Positions 35,236 through 46,345 of a stretch of DNA of 64,000 nucleotides are shown in pieces (position 1 is the first letter of the stretch; each line of letters opens with the position of its first letter). A program made the translations under genes and the position numbers. The notes under the pieces were generated by a model that was not told where the DNA came from, ran no database searches, and saw only the letters and a list, made by a program, of their open reading frames with translations. The DNA is from Kwoniella bestiolae CBS 10118 (lineage: Eukaryota; Basidiomycota; Tremellomycetes; Tremellales; Cryptococcaceae), in assembly GCF_000512585.2 (NCBI RefSeq), contig NC_089241.1, positions 930,001 through 994,000 on the forward strand. Direction: 5' to 3'.

Positions 35236-37240
35236 CTATCTCCCCTGATCACCTACAATCCCCATACCCTGCCTCATAACCTCCATATCCTCCATCCCCT
35301 CATGTACCAGCCCGCTCAACTTCTGCAACGCCATCTGCTGCGTCGACAGGATCTCAGCAACTTCCGCTAGGGCTTTCTCATCCGCCAACCAATTATACCC
35401 CTCTCCACCATCATGACCACCCATATTCCTTATCTTCCTCTTCCGTCTTATCTCCTCTAATTGTCCCCACAATTCGTTGACCTGTCCTAACAACCTTCCC
35501 TTTCCTACTCCGACTTGTGTACTTCTTCCATTATTGTGTAACGAGATGGACGAAGAAGGTCTGATGGAGTTTTTACCTTTACCTTCCAATTCGGATTTAA
35601 CACCTTCCAACTGTTTTTGCATCTCTGCTTCTTCCTGTTTGAACGCGCTTGATTGGATTATAGGTACGTATTGCGGTGTTTGAGAGACGACGTGGATCAG
35701 TCGATGGAGGAGTTGTGTTTGTTGGGACTGGAGGTTCGACAAGCGGATTGAGGCGGATAAGGAAGTTTGACGAGTGTGTGAGAGAGCTGCTTGAAGTTCC
35801 TATAAAGTCATACACGATCAGCATCCTATCGAGCATATGTGTCTATCACTCTTTCAATGTCATCTGAACATACCTTGACTCGCTGCTGATGCACACTAGC
35901 CAAATTCTCCTGCTGCTGCTCCCGCTTTTTCACATCTGCCCAACCAGTCGCCAACACCGGAACCATGCTGAGATAGCAGTGGAGAAGGTCAGCTGTTGTC
36001 ACGTACACACTTTGTCAAGCTGACTCACCAATTGGGATCAGGATTATCCCTCAACGCCTTTGCCCATTTAGCATCATCATTCGCACCTGCAGGTCTACCA
36101 TAACGGCTCGTCGTACCTTCCTCGACCACGTTGTAGAAGAAGTACTGTCAATTGACAGTACGACATCAGCTTTCACTCTGAGTATGACTTTTTTCCCTCA
36201 GAGTAGCCCCACGTATGTATGAGAAGCAAAACATAATCCCCTGACAGACAAACTACTCACCTTGAATCGACAATCCGGACTATTACTATCCCAAGCCCCC
36301 TGAATCTGCTTTATCCTAGTTTCGATATCCGGTTCCTGCTTCACTCCAAACGGATTCGTCGTAGTCGAAGTGGATGCTCCCATGTTCGTACTCTGTTGAC
36401 CAAATGCATTATTGTTATTATTGGTAGAAGCGAATAATCCTTGTTGTTGCTGTTGCTGCTGAGGCTGGGTAGTAGATGAAGTACCGAATCCACCGAATAA
36501 CCCTCCAGCAGGTTTCTGCTGTTGTGATTGTTGGCCGAATCCACCGAATAACGAACTTCCACCCTGTTGTTGTGGAGGCTGCTGTTGGGTGGTTGAACCG
36601 AATAATCCTGTCCCTGTACTTCCAGCTGCTTGGGCCGTACTTTGTCCAAACAGTCCTGAACCACCTGCAGCTGGCTGTGTAGTGGTGGTTGACCCGAATA
36701 ACCCAGTTCCAGCAGGTTTAGCAGCATTGTTCTGACCGAAGATTGATCCTCCAGCTTGTTGAGGTTGAGAGGTTGAACCAAATAATCCACCTCCTCCTGT
36801 AGCTGGAGCAGAAGGAGTGGATCCGAATAGCCCTCCTCCTCCAGTATTCTGCTGCTGTTGTTGGGGCTGGGAAGTAGAACCGAATAATCCTCCTCCGGTA
36901 GAAGGTTGATTGGTAGATCCAAACAACCCTGTTCCTCCAGTCGTCCCGGAAGGTTGGTTTGTCGTTGATCCGAATAATCCTCCTCCGGCTGCTGGCTGCT
37001 GCTGCTGTTGTTGAGTTGACCCGAACAAGGATGTAGATGGGTTAGCCGGTTGAGTGGGTGCTGAACCGAAGAGTCCTCCGCCTCCGGTATTGGGGGTTGA
37101 AGCTTGTGGGTTGGGGGTTGAGAAGCCTCCAAAGGCTGGTTTGGGAGCTGAGGAAGTACCTGATATGACCAGATTGTCAGCTCGATCTGATTAGAAATTC
37201 GCAACCCTCAAGGAGTAAGCTTACCAAAGCTGAATGACAT
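35236..37240 (-). CDS. NUP57: FG-repeat nucleoporin Nup57/Nup54
   Basis: Five exons on the minus strand: 37240-37225, 37159-36261, 36144-36029, 35967-35874 and 35799-35236. They give 562 residues. After a 16-base first coding exon, about 260 residues are GLFGS-type FG repeats in Gln/Gly/Thr-rich linkers. A conserved region follows: DIETRIKQIQGAWDSNSPDCRFK, FFYNVVEEG, then NPDPN, VPVLATGWADVKKR. Three helical segments then form the coiled coil (LSNLQSQQTQLLHRLIHVV; KQEEAEMQKQLEGVKSEL; VNELWGQLEEIRRKRK). Nup54/57 joins Nsp1/Nup62 and Nup49/Nup58 in the central channel of the nuclear pore. The FG part lines the transport path. Identification is firm from the order of regions. Confidence 0.92.
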
Positions 37241-37551
37241 GTTGCTCAGCTGATTTGACTTGATTTTGTACTTGAGTATCAACAATGATGTTTCAACAAT
37301 TCCAAGTTCAACTTGTGAACATCATCTTCAACATGCACTTGCACTCGAGCGCGACTGCCTTATCGGGGATTTATCGGGATTATCTCTCCGTGGCATACAT
37401 AGGTCACACATCCTCCACTTTAATGCTCCATCTCTGTGTTTACGAGTATGGTCCATGAATGTTGTCGATAAGACATCGTCCGGACATCAAGAATACAAGC
37501 AAAAGGGAAAGCGCTGTACCAATAACTGTATTACGAAGAGCGAGGGAAATC
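37241..37551. other. divergent promoter region, NUP57 / TAM41
   Basis: About 310 bases between divergent starts. An in-frame upstream ATG at 37459 could extend Tam41 by 31 residues. No named element is visible. Confidence 0.5.
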
Positions 37552-39161
37552 ATGGCTTTGATCGTCTCAACGCCACTCAGAGCATCTCTGGGGTCCATCA
37601 CTCCACTGGTCAGCTCAAGGTCTTTTACATCTCTCGTCTCTTCCGCACAGCGGGGTCCCTCAAGCAGGCATATACGATGTACGAAACAGCGACAGCGGAA
37701 TGCCCAACAGCGTGTCACCATACGTATAAGCGTACGATACTACTCTTCCTCCAGCGACTGTAGTAAGAGTACACTTCCGCCGGATCAGCAAGCCTCGTAT
37801 GATCGCCTACGACCTATAGTAGATAATTTCGAGGCGCCAATAGACTGGGCAGTAGCGTATGGAAGTGGGGTGATGAAGCAGGCTCAGGTCAAGCCAGGAG
37901 ATGTAAGCGTCTCCCTCTTGCCATCTTGACTATCATTCGGATGCAGAACAGTCTTCACAGATCAGATCAGATAGAAGAGCTAACCCGTGACTGCAACATA
38001 GCCACCATCTCTCACCGATCTACTCCTATCCACCCCCTCCCCCATCGAATTCCACTCTACCAACCTCCGTCAAAATCCCTCTCATTACCCCTTACACGCT
38101 AGAATAATGGGCGCAAAGGGTATCGCGCACGTACAAGAACAATGGGGTGCTGGAATATGGTACGTTACCGATGTGAATATCAATGGGATTGTAAGTGCTC
38201 TGTCTTTGATAACTTACCAGCGCATGACTGATGTATACGTGCAGTCAGTCAAATACGGTATCATATCCACTTCCTCATTGATAACCGACCTAACTCAATG
38301 GAAGACTTTCTACCTCTCAGGCAGACTGCACAAACCCACCTTATCTCTCATATCCCCCTCAGGCCAATCGCAAGGCAGCTCACTGACAGAGGCATTAGAA
38401 ATCAACTTGAAAAATGCTTTATCCCTTGCGCTATTATCCCTTCCAGAGAGGTTCACAGAAGATGCCCTGTGGGAGACGATAGCTGGACTGAGTTACTCTG
38501 GAGATCCACGGATGAATATACCTGGAGGGGAGAATCCTCAGAAAATTAAGAATATCGTTAGAGGTCCAGGGGCCCGAGAGGGATTCAGGGGGATGTATGG
38601 TCCATACCTCGCTGAGATGGGGGTAAGGTGGGTGGATGGTGAGAAGGATGGATACGTGAGCGGACAGTGGAGAGGGGATAGTGAGGGGGTGCTATGTGTA
38701 AGCTCGCTCCCACCTCACTTTCTTTCTGAGTTGAAACAAATCAGCTTATATGAGTCTGATCATTTGGGTAGAAGCCTACTTCACCCGAATATCAGGTTGA
38801 GCTGTTCGACTCTTTACCTACCAGTCTACGTGAATCAGTCTTGAACCATTACGACACTTCCGAAGCTGGTATGACAAATGAGCAAGATAGGTCGATGAGA
38901 GCAGTGCGAGATCCCAAATTCAACTCTATCGTATCTACAGGTATGTCCCACTTCTTCTCTCGACTGTGTGAACAAGTAGGAAATAGTCTGATGTTACATC
39001 CTGACATCCTGGGCGATGTCGTAGAATTACGGAATATCATACACCGACCTGCACTTCGTCAATCCATAAAAGGACTATTCACAGCTGGGTTTACCAAGAG
39101 TTATTGGTACGCTTTAGCCAAGTTTAGGAAATGGTTGAAAGGGAGAGGCGGCGGGAAGTGA
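37552..39161 (+). CDS. TAM41: mitochondrial CDP-diacylglycerol synthase Tam41
   Basis: Five exons, 37552-37902, 38002-38190, 38245-38697, 38772-38940 and 39025-39161, give 432 residues. The start at 37552 begins a presequence-like MALIVSTPLRASLGSITPL; an in-frame ATG at 37459 is the alternative. The Tam41 nucleotidyltransferase signature IDWAVAYGSGVMKQA is near residue 110. VKYGIIS, FYLSGRLHKPTL, PERFTEDALWETIAGLSYSGD and the C-terminal SIKGLFTAGFTKSYWYALAKF also match the family. Tam41 makes CDP-diacylglycerol on the matrix side of the inner membrane, the first step toward cardiolipin. The last intron (38941-39024) is 84 bases with no in-frame stop, so a retained form would also be open. Confidence 0.9.
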
Positions 39162-39363
39162 GCCACTATACCGTCAATAGTTTCAGCACTTGAGGGTCCG
39201 CACAATCTGTTGTCAGGCAAGAAGAAGTCGACTATACCCAGCATGTTTTATACCTAATGCATATATACAAATTCTTCATCTCCTTCTATCCCAGAATATA
39301 CTATATGGCCATCTAGTATGTAATGCTACTGCACCCTACCCTACCCTTCTGCGGGAGGGCTGT

Positions 39364-40644
39364 CTACTTCAACACCCGATCAAAAGTCTCTCCCTTGACT
39401 GTTCCGCCCTTCATCGAGTTTTGGACATTTCGGATGAACCCTTCTCGATTACGTCGGAGATCTTCTGCAGCTTCTGCTCGACAGGTTATCAGCGAGCACT
39501 CTCGGTTGGATTAAACTTGGTTGTAGTGGAGGGGAAGGAGTGGTACTAACCTTTGTTGAGGGGATCATCGGGATTACTATATATGGCATATCGCAGCGTC
39601 AGATAATCGGACAATCCACGAGCACATTCACTTCTTAGCTGGGACTCACGGCTCGAGGAACAGGTACTGAATACCGATCATCACTGATGAGAGGTTTAAA
39701 ACGGGTTTCCAGTCTTCTCTGAGAATATTACTGCGAGTGCAAACGTAGAAGTGTGATCAGCAGTCGCTCATGGAAGACATCAGATATGTTTACTTCGCAA
39801 CATGATAGATGATGGGCCCCTGTAGAGTAATGGAAGTATCACTCACAGACAGACATTCCCTTCCAAATCGAGATTAGGATGGTAGACCTACGCCATACAA
39901 GATGAGTCAGCCAAATCCCCCAGTCTTGACCATCACCACCACCGATAATTGTCCCGACAATCTCGTCTCCTAAGGATCCCTCATGCAGCAATGCAGTCAT
40001 TCCCTCTCCTGCTCCCTCCAAACCAAACCGAACCAGAATCACCAGCTCACCTTCTGCGTGCATCTAACCTTGGGCGGCTCATGAGGATACCCCCCACTAA
40101 TAACAAACGTAAATTTAAAGACACCGCCCTTGTAGATCCCTTCATCGGGAGTTATCGTCAGTGTGAAATTGAGGACGTCGGCTGGATCGGGGAAGTGGGT
40201 TGTCATTGTTGATGGGAGTTCGAGCTCGGTTAGGTCTACGAATAGTAGGTTGAATCAGGTCAGTCAACCTTGCGGGTGAGGTATATGAACAGGACTCCCA
40301 TCTCTTGTGGGGGTGGGGAAGAATGCCAAGGGTCTGGGTAAATCTAGTGGGAAGAGCTAGAACAGTGCTTACCCTTCTGCACTCTCAGCTGAGCAGCTGT
40401 CATACGGGGTTTCTTCTTGTTGGCTGCCTCCTCATCTTTCTTGACTGACCAGAGCTGTTAGTGGGTGGTGGGGTTAGGGATCGTAGATCGGTAAGTAAAT
40501 GGATTGGGTAGTAGAGTCCATTGAATAACCAGTCCGTCAAGGAGATAGATCGATGATGAAGAGGATAAGAGGATAAGATAGGTCAAGTCAGATCAGCGTT
40601 GTTATCCAGGTGGCAAGGGGAGAGGGATTACTAACCTTGATCAT
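39364..40644 (-). CDS. UBC12: NEDD8/Rub1-conjugating enzyme Ubc12
   Basis: Seven exons on the minus strand: 40644-40636, 40454-40373, 40235-40051, 39887-39847, 39730-39650, 39576-39551 and 39473-39364. They give 177 residues. The first coding exon is 9 bases (Met-Ile-Lys), producing the MIKLWSVKK start typical of Ubc12, whose N-terminus binds the Uba3-Ula1 activating enzyme. The UBC fold has GGVFKFTFVISGGYP, then CTQKVYHPNLDLEGNVCLNI, with the active cysteine in NVCLNIL, and EDWKPVLN. FLEPNPDDPLNKEAA closes the core. It transfers the ubiquitin-like Rub1/NEDD8 to cullins. The intron-rich structure and microexons make automatic models unreliable here. Confidence 0.94.
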
Positions 40645-40952
40645 ATTGATTGATTGAACTTCTACGATGTATGGTATATACTGTTGTAGCGCTGAGATAT
40701 ACAAGCTGATATCACTGATGTGACTGTTGTTATCTACTCTCTGGTGTCTGATGTATGCTTGTGATAAATAGGAGAGAGAGAGGAAGAAGAAGAGCAAGAG
40801 GAAGATAACGGAATATGAGGACTCATTGCACGCAATGATCGCGCTCTATTCCTTCCGGTGGAGGGAGCAAGCTGTAGTCGACAAAAGTTGAGGTCATCTA
40901 TCTCTCTTCTACTTCTGCTTCATGCATGCAGACATAACTACAATCAAGCAAG
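40645..40952. other. divergent promoter region, UBC12 / PCC1
   Basis: Short shared region between divergent starts. No named element is visible. Confidence 0.5.
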
Positions 40953-41629
40953 ATGACAAACATACAGAACGACGCTGGACCTTCGACCTCAAGAGAGGGA
41001 TGGCATACTACGTGAGTGATCCTCTCTCATAAATATAAATATATTTCAACACAGTATAGCCTTGCCTGTGGGTCGTCAACTTAACTGATCATCTTGCGAA
41101 TTGAACGCTGTAGCACACTCAGGATCCCATTCCATACGCCCCAACATGCGCAGATAGCCAAACAAGCCTTGGAAGTGGATAAAGAGCAGAATGCCGTGTT
41201 CGTGCATCGAGAGTTGGAGGTACAGGGAGATGTATTGATAGCGTGAGTAGAGTAGCCTGATCCGTCATTCTTTCTCACCTCGAAAATATCCTATGGGAAT
41301 GAAGAGGTATACCATATACTTGAGCATTGGGCCTTCCCATGTCAATTCACATAGATACATCCAACATACTGACCAACGCTGGCAAAGATAGCACCTACTC
41401 AACCACAACCATCCGCCTCCTCAGACTATCAACCAACTCCTTCCTATCCTCTCTCGACCTCGTCGTACGCAGTATGACTTCGTTCGCTCCCGACCCTTCT
41501 GATCGCGTGATATCAGATGAAGAGTTGGAGAAGATACGGGTGGAAGCTAATAGGTCGACAGGGGCGGAGGGGAGTATAGAGTTGAGAGGTGATGGAGTAG
41601 GCGCGGGGAGTGGACAGGAGGTGAAGTAG
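40953..41629 (+). CDS. PCC1: EKC/KEOPS complex subunit Pcc1
   Basis: Three exons, 40953-41011, 41114-41242 and 41392-41629, give 141 residues. The conserved part reads TLRIPFHTPQHAQIAKQALE, then VHRELEVQGDVLIATY, TTTIRLLRLSTNSFLSSLDL and VVRSM, which matches Pcc1/LAGE3. The third exon uses the acceptor GATAG after branch CTGAC, because the upstream CATAG acceptor would run into a stop. The C-terminal Gly/Glu-rich tail extends past the usual fold. Pcc1 is the dimerisation subunit of KEOPS, which makes the t6A modification on tRNAs reading ANN codons and also affects telomeres and transcription. Confidence 0.92.
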
Positions 41630-41950
41630 GAGTGGAATTATTGGAGATTTACATTGGATGATCTTATGGGCAATACCTTTAGTCAGATAGGATGATTGGG
41701 GCTGGAGAGCTCGTATTGTCAAAGTATAGAGAAGATATCATTATCAGATGATCAATTAGACCTGTAGAAAATTGGAGAGCTTGGCTCTCCTGGTCCCATC
41801 AGAAGTAACGATTCTGTACTGTACAAATAGAACATCAAAATATGCCATCTAAGAATATGATAATGCAATTCATCATCATCCCTACTCTATGGCTTTCATT
41901 CAATATACACATATCTTCTACTTTCCTTCCCATTCTACACAAAACCACAC
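41630..41950. other. convergent intergenic region
   Basis: Between convergent PCC1 and RPT6 ends. AT-rich 3' sequence with no gene visible. Confidence 0.55.
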
Positions 41951-43733
41951 CTAACTGAACAACTTGTTAACACTCATATTACTCTCCGCATTCTTCTTCA
42001 ATACCTTCGCCACGGCCATTTCGAAATCCTCTTGTCCTACATATTGTCGTCTTTCCCTCAGAGCGTACATACCTAATATGACCCAAATCAGCTAAGCCCA
42101 TATCGTTCTCGAAGTGAATTTTGAGGGTAATTTAGCTGAGAGCAGAGACACTCACCAGCCTCAGTACATATACCTCTAACCTCCGCACCGGAACAATGAC
42201 CCATCTTCTCAGCCAGCGATCGAAAATTGATTCCACGTTGTAATGACATCTGCACGCAGCAGTCATACACAAATCAGCAAACACTCTCAAAGCAGCTGAT
42301 GGCCGGGGTAGCTGTGATTATGCGGTGCATTTTACTTACCTTCCTGGAGTGGATCTTGAGAATCGTAATTCTGGCTTCAGGGTTGGGAGGTGGGAATTCG
42401 ATCTTACGGTCAATACGACCTGGTCGAAGTAAAGCCGAATCGAGGATATCTATTCGGTTGGTAGCCATGATGACCTATTTCAAAGTATCAGCTTGTGTTA
42501 CGTTCGTTGGTATAACCCTAACTTTAAAGCTGCAACATTCAATCAAGCGAGGACGTGTCATGTTTGATGACCCCTGTCATTGGGGAAGATCAACGGGAGG
42601 AAAGATGGCCCACCTTGATATTCTTGGTAGGTTCAAACCCATCCAACTGATTCAACAACTCCATCATCGTCCTCTGCACTTCCGAATCACCACCCCCACC
42701 CCCCTCACCCCCACGAGAAGAACCTATCGAGTCAATTTCATCCATAAAGATGATTGACGGAGCATGCTCCCTAGCCATGACGAACAACTCTCTAACCATC
42801 CTTGATCCCTCTCCAATATACTTCTGTACCAGCTCTGACCCCGAGACTCTAATGAATCTACAATCCGTATGATGCGCCACAGCCCTCGCTAAGAGGGTCT
42901 TACCTGTCCCGGGGGGGCCGTAGAGCAACACACCCTTGGGTTGGGCGATACCCAGCGATTCGAATAATTCTGGGTGCTTTACGGGTAATTCGATGACTTC
43001 TTTGATCTCTTTGATTTGCTTGTCGAGTCCTCCGACCATCTCGTACGTTGAATCGGGCACTTTCTCAACCATCATCAACGATACGAGGGGATCAATCTTG
43101 TTAGGTAAGATTGAGTGGAGGAGGTAAGAGTCGGCTCGGAGGGCAACTCGGATATTGGGTGTGAGTGAGGAGATGGGAATGTCGGGGGAGAAGTCGACAA
43201 CTACGTTTATACAGAGAATTATCAGCTTATATCCCATCCCCATGAGCGAGAGAGGGTGCAATCAAGCTGAGCTACAAGCTGAGCTTGGGAAGATGACCCA
43301 CCATATTTCCCCTCAGGCTGAACTTTCACCAACACCTTCTTCTTACCCATCACTTTCACAACTTCCCCAACGTAACTTCCAGGCTCCTGCAGAACTTGTA
43401 GCTCTTCTCTTAACAGTCGGACTATAAATCGAACCACATGTCAGCTTGTGAAGAGGCTATGTTGCGTCGATTTGCAAGCTCACCTCTAGTGTTCAAAGCA
43501 TTTCGTTGAGCTTCTAGACGTCTGAGATTCTGGGTCTTCTTGGTTATATCCAATTCGGCAGCTTCGATCTTGTTTTGATAGTATGTCTACATTGTCCCAT
43601 GAATCAGCTGCCATCAGCTGCCGCCCTATGCCTAGCACGATGTAGCTGAAATGAACGATGCACAACCCACCTTGATACTTCCCCCTGGGACCGAGGTGGG
43701 TGTCTTGGGCATCTTTTGGGTCGCCACGGCCAT
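41951..43733 (-). CDS. RPT6: 26S proteasome AAA-ATPase subunit Rpt6
   Basis: Seven exons on the minus strand: 43733-43671, 43586-43484, 43421-43302, 43200-42614, 42474-42340, 42249-42156 and 42072-41951. They give 407 residues, the normal Rpt6 length. An N-terminal coiled coil (NLRRLEAQRNALNTRVRLLR) is followed by the OB region. The AAA core has Walker A GPPGTGKTLLARAVA, Walker B IIFMDEID, pore loop region KYIGEGSR, sensor VIMATNR and arginine fingers in LRPGRIDRKIEFPPP. DSTYEMVGGLDKQI marks the Rpt group, and VNKLFS is the C-terminus. Rpt6 sits in the ATPase ring of the regulatory particle and unfolds substrates. Rpn4-type PACE elements were looked for upstream and not seen. Confidence 0.97.
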
Positions 43734-44202
43734 GATGGGGGGTATAGCGAAGATGGGATTGACTGGGATTTCAGAGGTCGAAGTGGGCAGTGCTGCGATT
43801 GTTCTATGTGCTTGTTGATGATTCGCGTGGTATAAGTATGACAATGTAACTGACTAATGTATAGATGATTCCATTGAAATGAATCAATCAACTGTACGAT
43901 GAACTGCATCTTCAACTGTACGTTGCAACTGTCAAAGGGGACGCGTGAGTGATGACACTCTACCACTATAGCTATGACGGACAAGGTGATAACGCGGAAT
44001 CAAGTATCACTCAACCATTGCAGTCGATAATAATGCCACGTAAGCATTGCAACCACCCGTCATACAACTACGATGCAGTCAGAGTGAAGTGTATTGACAT
44101 GAATCAGTGCAGGTTGCATGTTGATGATGATGATGATGATTGATCAACCGGACTACACTGATCTCCTGGACATATCTCATCTGTACACCAAAGCATAACA
44201 AA
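43734..44202. other. divergent promoter region, RPT6 / JTB-like gene
   Basis: Holds an ACGCGT hexamer near 43940 and a (TGA)6 microsatellite at about 44122-44140. No gene is visible. Confidence 0.5.
44122..44140 (+). repeat. (TGA)n microsatellite
   Basis: Six TGA/GAT units in a row, 62 bases upstream of the JTB-like start codon. Confidence 0.8.
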
Positions 44203-45073
44203 ATGATCATACGGCATCGCTCTCCCTCTCGCTCCCCAATCTTGTAAGTCAGCTACTATCTTCCCGATGACCAGACAAAGCTTCAGCTGATCCTAACCAA
44301 TCTCAGATCTATCTTCCTCTTCTTCTACCTTACTTTCCTACTCCTAGCTCCCACTATCACAGCTTCATCCGAATCACGGGCGATCTATATACCTCGAATA
44401 CAGTCCTCGAATACCAAAAGAGCGGAATCGCATTCAAGTAGACAATCCAGACCTAAGAAACCTGAATATGTGGCTCATCCTGCTGGTGATTTAGTTTGTA
44501 GGCCTTTTGGAGAGTGTGAGCCGTGTCCTAGGGATGAGGTGGGTTGTATTATCCTTTCTTACATCCTCAGTATATGTCCCACGAGGAAGTTCTATATCAT
44601 TCTCATTCACCCTACGGGTAATATGTGAATGGAGATGACGAGCTGACTAGGTTTATTATCCGTATCTTAGCTAGACCAACCCTTCTGCTTCCCCTTCGGT
44701 AACAGACGACTCCTCCACTGTATACCCTCTTCCGCAGCTGAGGACGCGAAGAACGGCAATCACGTGGGTGAAGTGCCCGCCTGGGAGGCTTGTGGGAAGG
44801 TCGTAAGGAAGGAAAGGCAGGATTTCTGGGAGTTTGTGGTGAGTTGGATTTCATCAAGAGGAACCTTGTACTCAAGACGCGATGTCAGGTCATGAGATGA
44901 GATGAAAGGAGGAGGCAAGCTGACGGTAATCGTCACATCCCACTTAGACCGCCAACTTGTTATTCCTCATTGTTGCCCTGACGATACTCTGGGCACGAAC
45001 CTCGGCATTAGCTACGGAACAATATAGACAGTTGGCAGCTAGGATCGGTATACCGAGTGGTGGATGGACATAA
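44203..45073 (+). CDS. JTB-like secretory-pathway membrane protein
   Basis: Four exons, 44203-44243, 44307-44538, 44671-44838 and 44948-45073, give 188 residues. An N-terminal hydrophobic stretch (ILSIFLFFYLTFLLLAPTITA) is a signal peptide or anchor. A small ectodomain has spaced cysteines (CRPFGECEPC, CFPFGNRRLLHC, WEACGK). Then come RQDFWEFVTANLLFLIVALTILW (a transmembrane helix) and a short basic tail ending RIGIPSGGWT. The cysteine spacing, the E(S/A)CG..+FW.F box before the membrane span and the R..L...I tail resemble animal JTB (jumping translocation breakpoint) proteins. This is a motif-level inference. The role of JTB itself is poorly defined, so none is assigned here. Confidence 0.7.
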
Positions 45074-45484
45074 TGTGTATTTCGGTATGATGGTAAAATG
45101 TATATTGTATGACTTCATGTGCACACCAAGCACTACCTGCCTTTTCTCTTTTCGAACTCAGTGGACCAAAGAGGTCTTGTCCGCATCGAAGGGCTGCCAG
45201 TAGAGCTCCTGAGCCAGATACACAGCACAGCAGCTCATTCTCCATATTGAAAGCGATGAGTAACTTGGTTCCGCGTGTGCAGATATTGTATACTTTACAT
45301 GATGGCATCACCAAAACTACGTGGTGGATTTCAGATAATTCGAAGCTTTGATCTTTTCTCGATTCCTACAACATCGTGAAACATGAAAGATCAGCACTGT
45401 ACCTTTCAATCACATAAGATCTCTCAAAAACAGATTTATGGTTCCGTCCAAAGTCAGGTAATTCAGCCAGACCAGAAGAACAGC
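45074..45484. other. convergent intergenic region
   Basis: Between convergent ends of the JTB-like gene and mL54. No gene or repeat is visible. Confidence 0.55.
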
Positions 45485-45967
45485 TCACAAGTTCTTCAAC
45501 TTCCTCTTCTCCTTATTCACATCAAACGCCTTATCCCCCTCCTTGTGCAATTCCACCTGATTCTCCGCTGCCTTATGAGCCTTTGACGTATCCTCTAATA
45601 GGGTCCATAACCATGGTGGATACTCTTCGTCCTCTAATGCGACGGGGTCGGGCTTATCTTTCAGTATCGAAAGGCCTGTGAGCTTCGTTCCTGCCGGTAC
45701 GGATGATGCGACTATCCCATATCCAAAACAGCCCATCAGTAGAAGGCCATCACGCTACAGACTACGACTCTTCCCTGGTTACAAGAGGTATAGTTACAAT
45801 GTGAAATTGCACTTACCCTTGGATGATTTTGCCTTGGGCTTGGGTTGGGATGAAGATGCTGCTGAGGAGGTAGAGGTGGATGAGAATTGGGAGATCGATA
45901 TTTTGGTTCGAGGTATCTGGGCGATCCTTCGGGATGCTATACGGGGTAAGGCGGAGGCGAGAACCAT
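45485..45967 (-). CDS. MRPL37: mitochondrial ribosomal protein mL54
   Basis: Two exons on the minus strand, 45967-45817 and 45711-45485, give 125 residues. The N-terminus (MVLASALPRIASRRIAQIPR) is a basic mitochondrial presequence, followed by Ser/Lys-rich sequence. The conserved part has AGTKLTGLSILKDKPDPVAL and the hallmark YPPWLWTLL, then a Lys-rich C-terminus ending KRKLKNL. This matches the mL54 family (yeast Mrpl37) of the mitochondrial large subunit. The start at 45967 is chosen over an in-frame ATG at 46024 because it begins the presequence. The opposite-strand open frame over the same bases (45678-46061) is a shadow. Confidence 0.88.
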
Positions 45968-46345
45968 TCTGGATGAGTGCGAGGGTGTATGGGTGACTGA
46001 TTTGTTTATACAGAAGAAGTTCATGAATACTAGAGTAGATGAATCACTGTGTTCTTTTTGAAATTCACTTTCATGTTGCTCGTACTTCGGAAAGGTTAGG
46101 TCAACTGGGAAATCTCAGCGTGACGTGGTATTACTACCCGCTTATCCACGTGGATCCGTGACCCTCCGTTATCATCATCTCAAAATGAGGTTGGCTTGCT
46201 TTGGACGCGTCGCGTCAACGCTCTAAGAAATCAGTCGAGAATACGAGTTGAACAGAGCATGAACATTACTTGCAAAGTCCAAACCTCATATAGCTCATCT
46301 CGTTCAGGCAATAATCACTTGCACCACCCAAGAGAACGTGTCAAG
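45968..46345. other. divergent promoter region, mL54 / CTF4
   Basis: Contains the ACGCGT element at 46205-46215. No gene is visible. Confidence 0.55.
46205..46215 (+). promoter_or_regulatory. MCB-type element (ACGCGTCGCGT) upstream of CTF4
   Basis: The sequence ACGCGTCGCGT holds a perfect MluI cell-cycle box (ACGCGT) and an overlapping CGCGT core, 131-141 bases before the CTF4 start codon. MBF-type factors bind this box to switch on genes at G1/S in yeasts. A replisome gene is the expected type of target, so the match is persuasive although short. Confidence 0.6.

Noticed and set aside
36341..37204. Long minus-strand frame of 287 codons over the Nup57 FG region
   Set aside because: It overlaps the NUP57 FG exon in another frame on the same strand. 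Its Gln/Leu-rich product is a shadow of the Gln/Gly-rich repeats.
45678..46061. Plus-strand frame of 127 codons
   Set aside because: It lies opposite mL54, whose protein has a clear family signature and intron. The plus frame has no domain.
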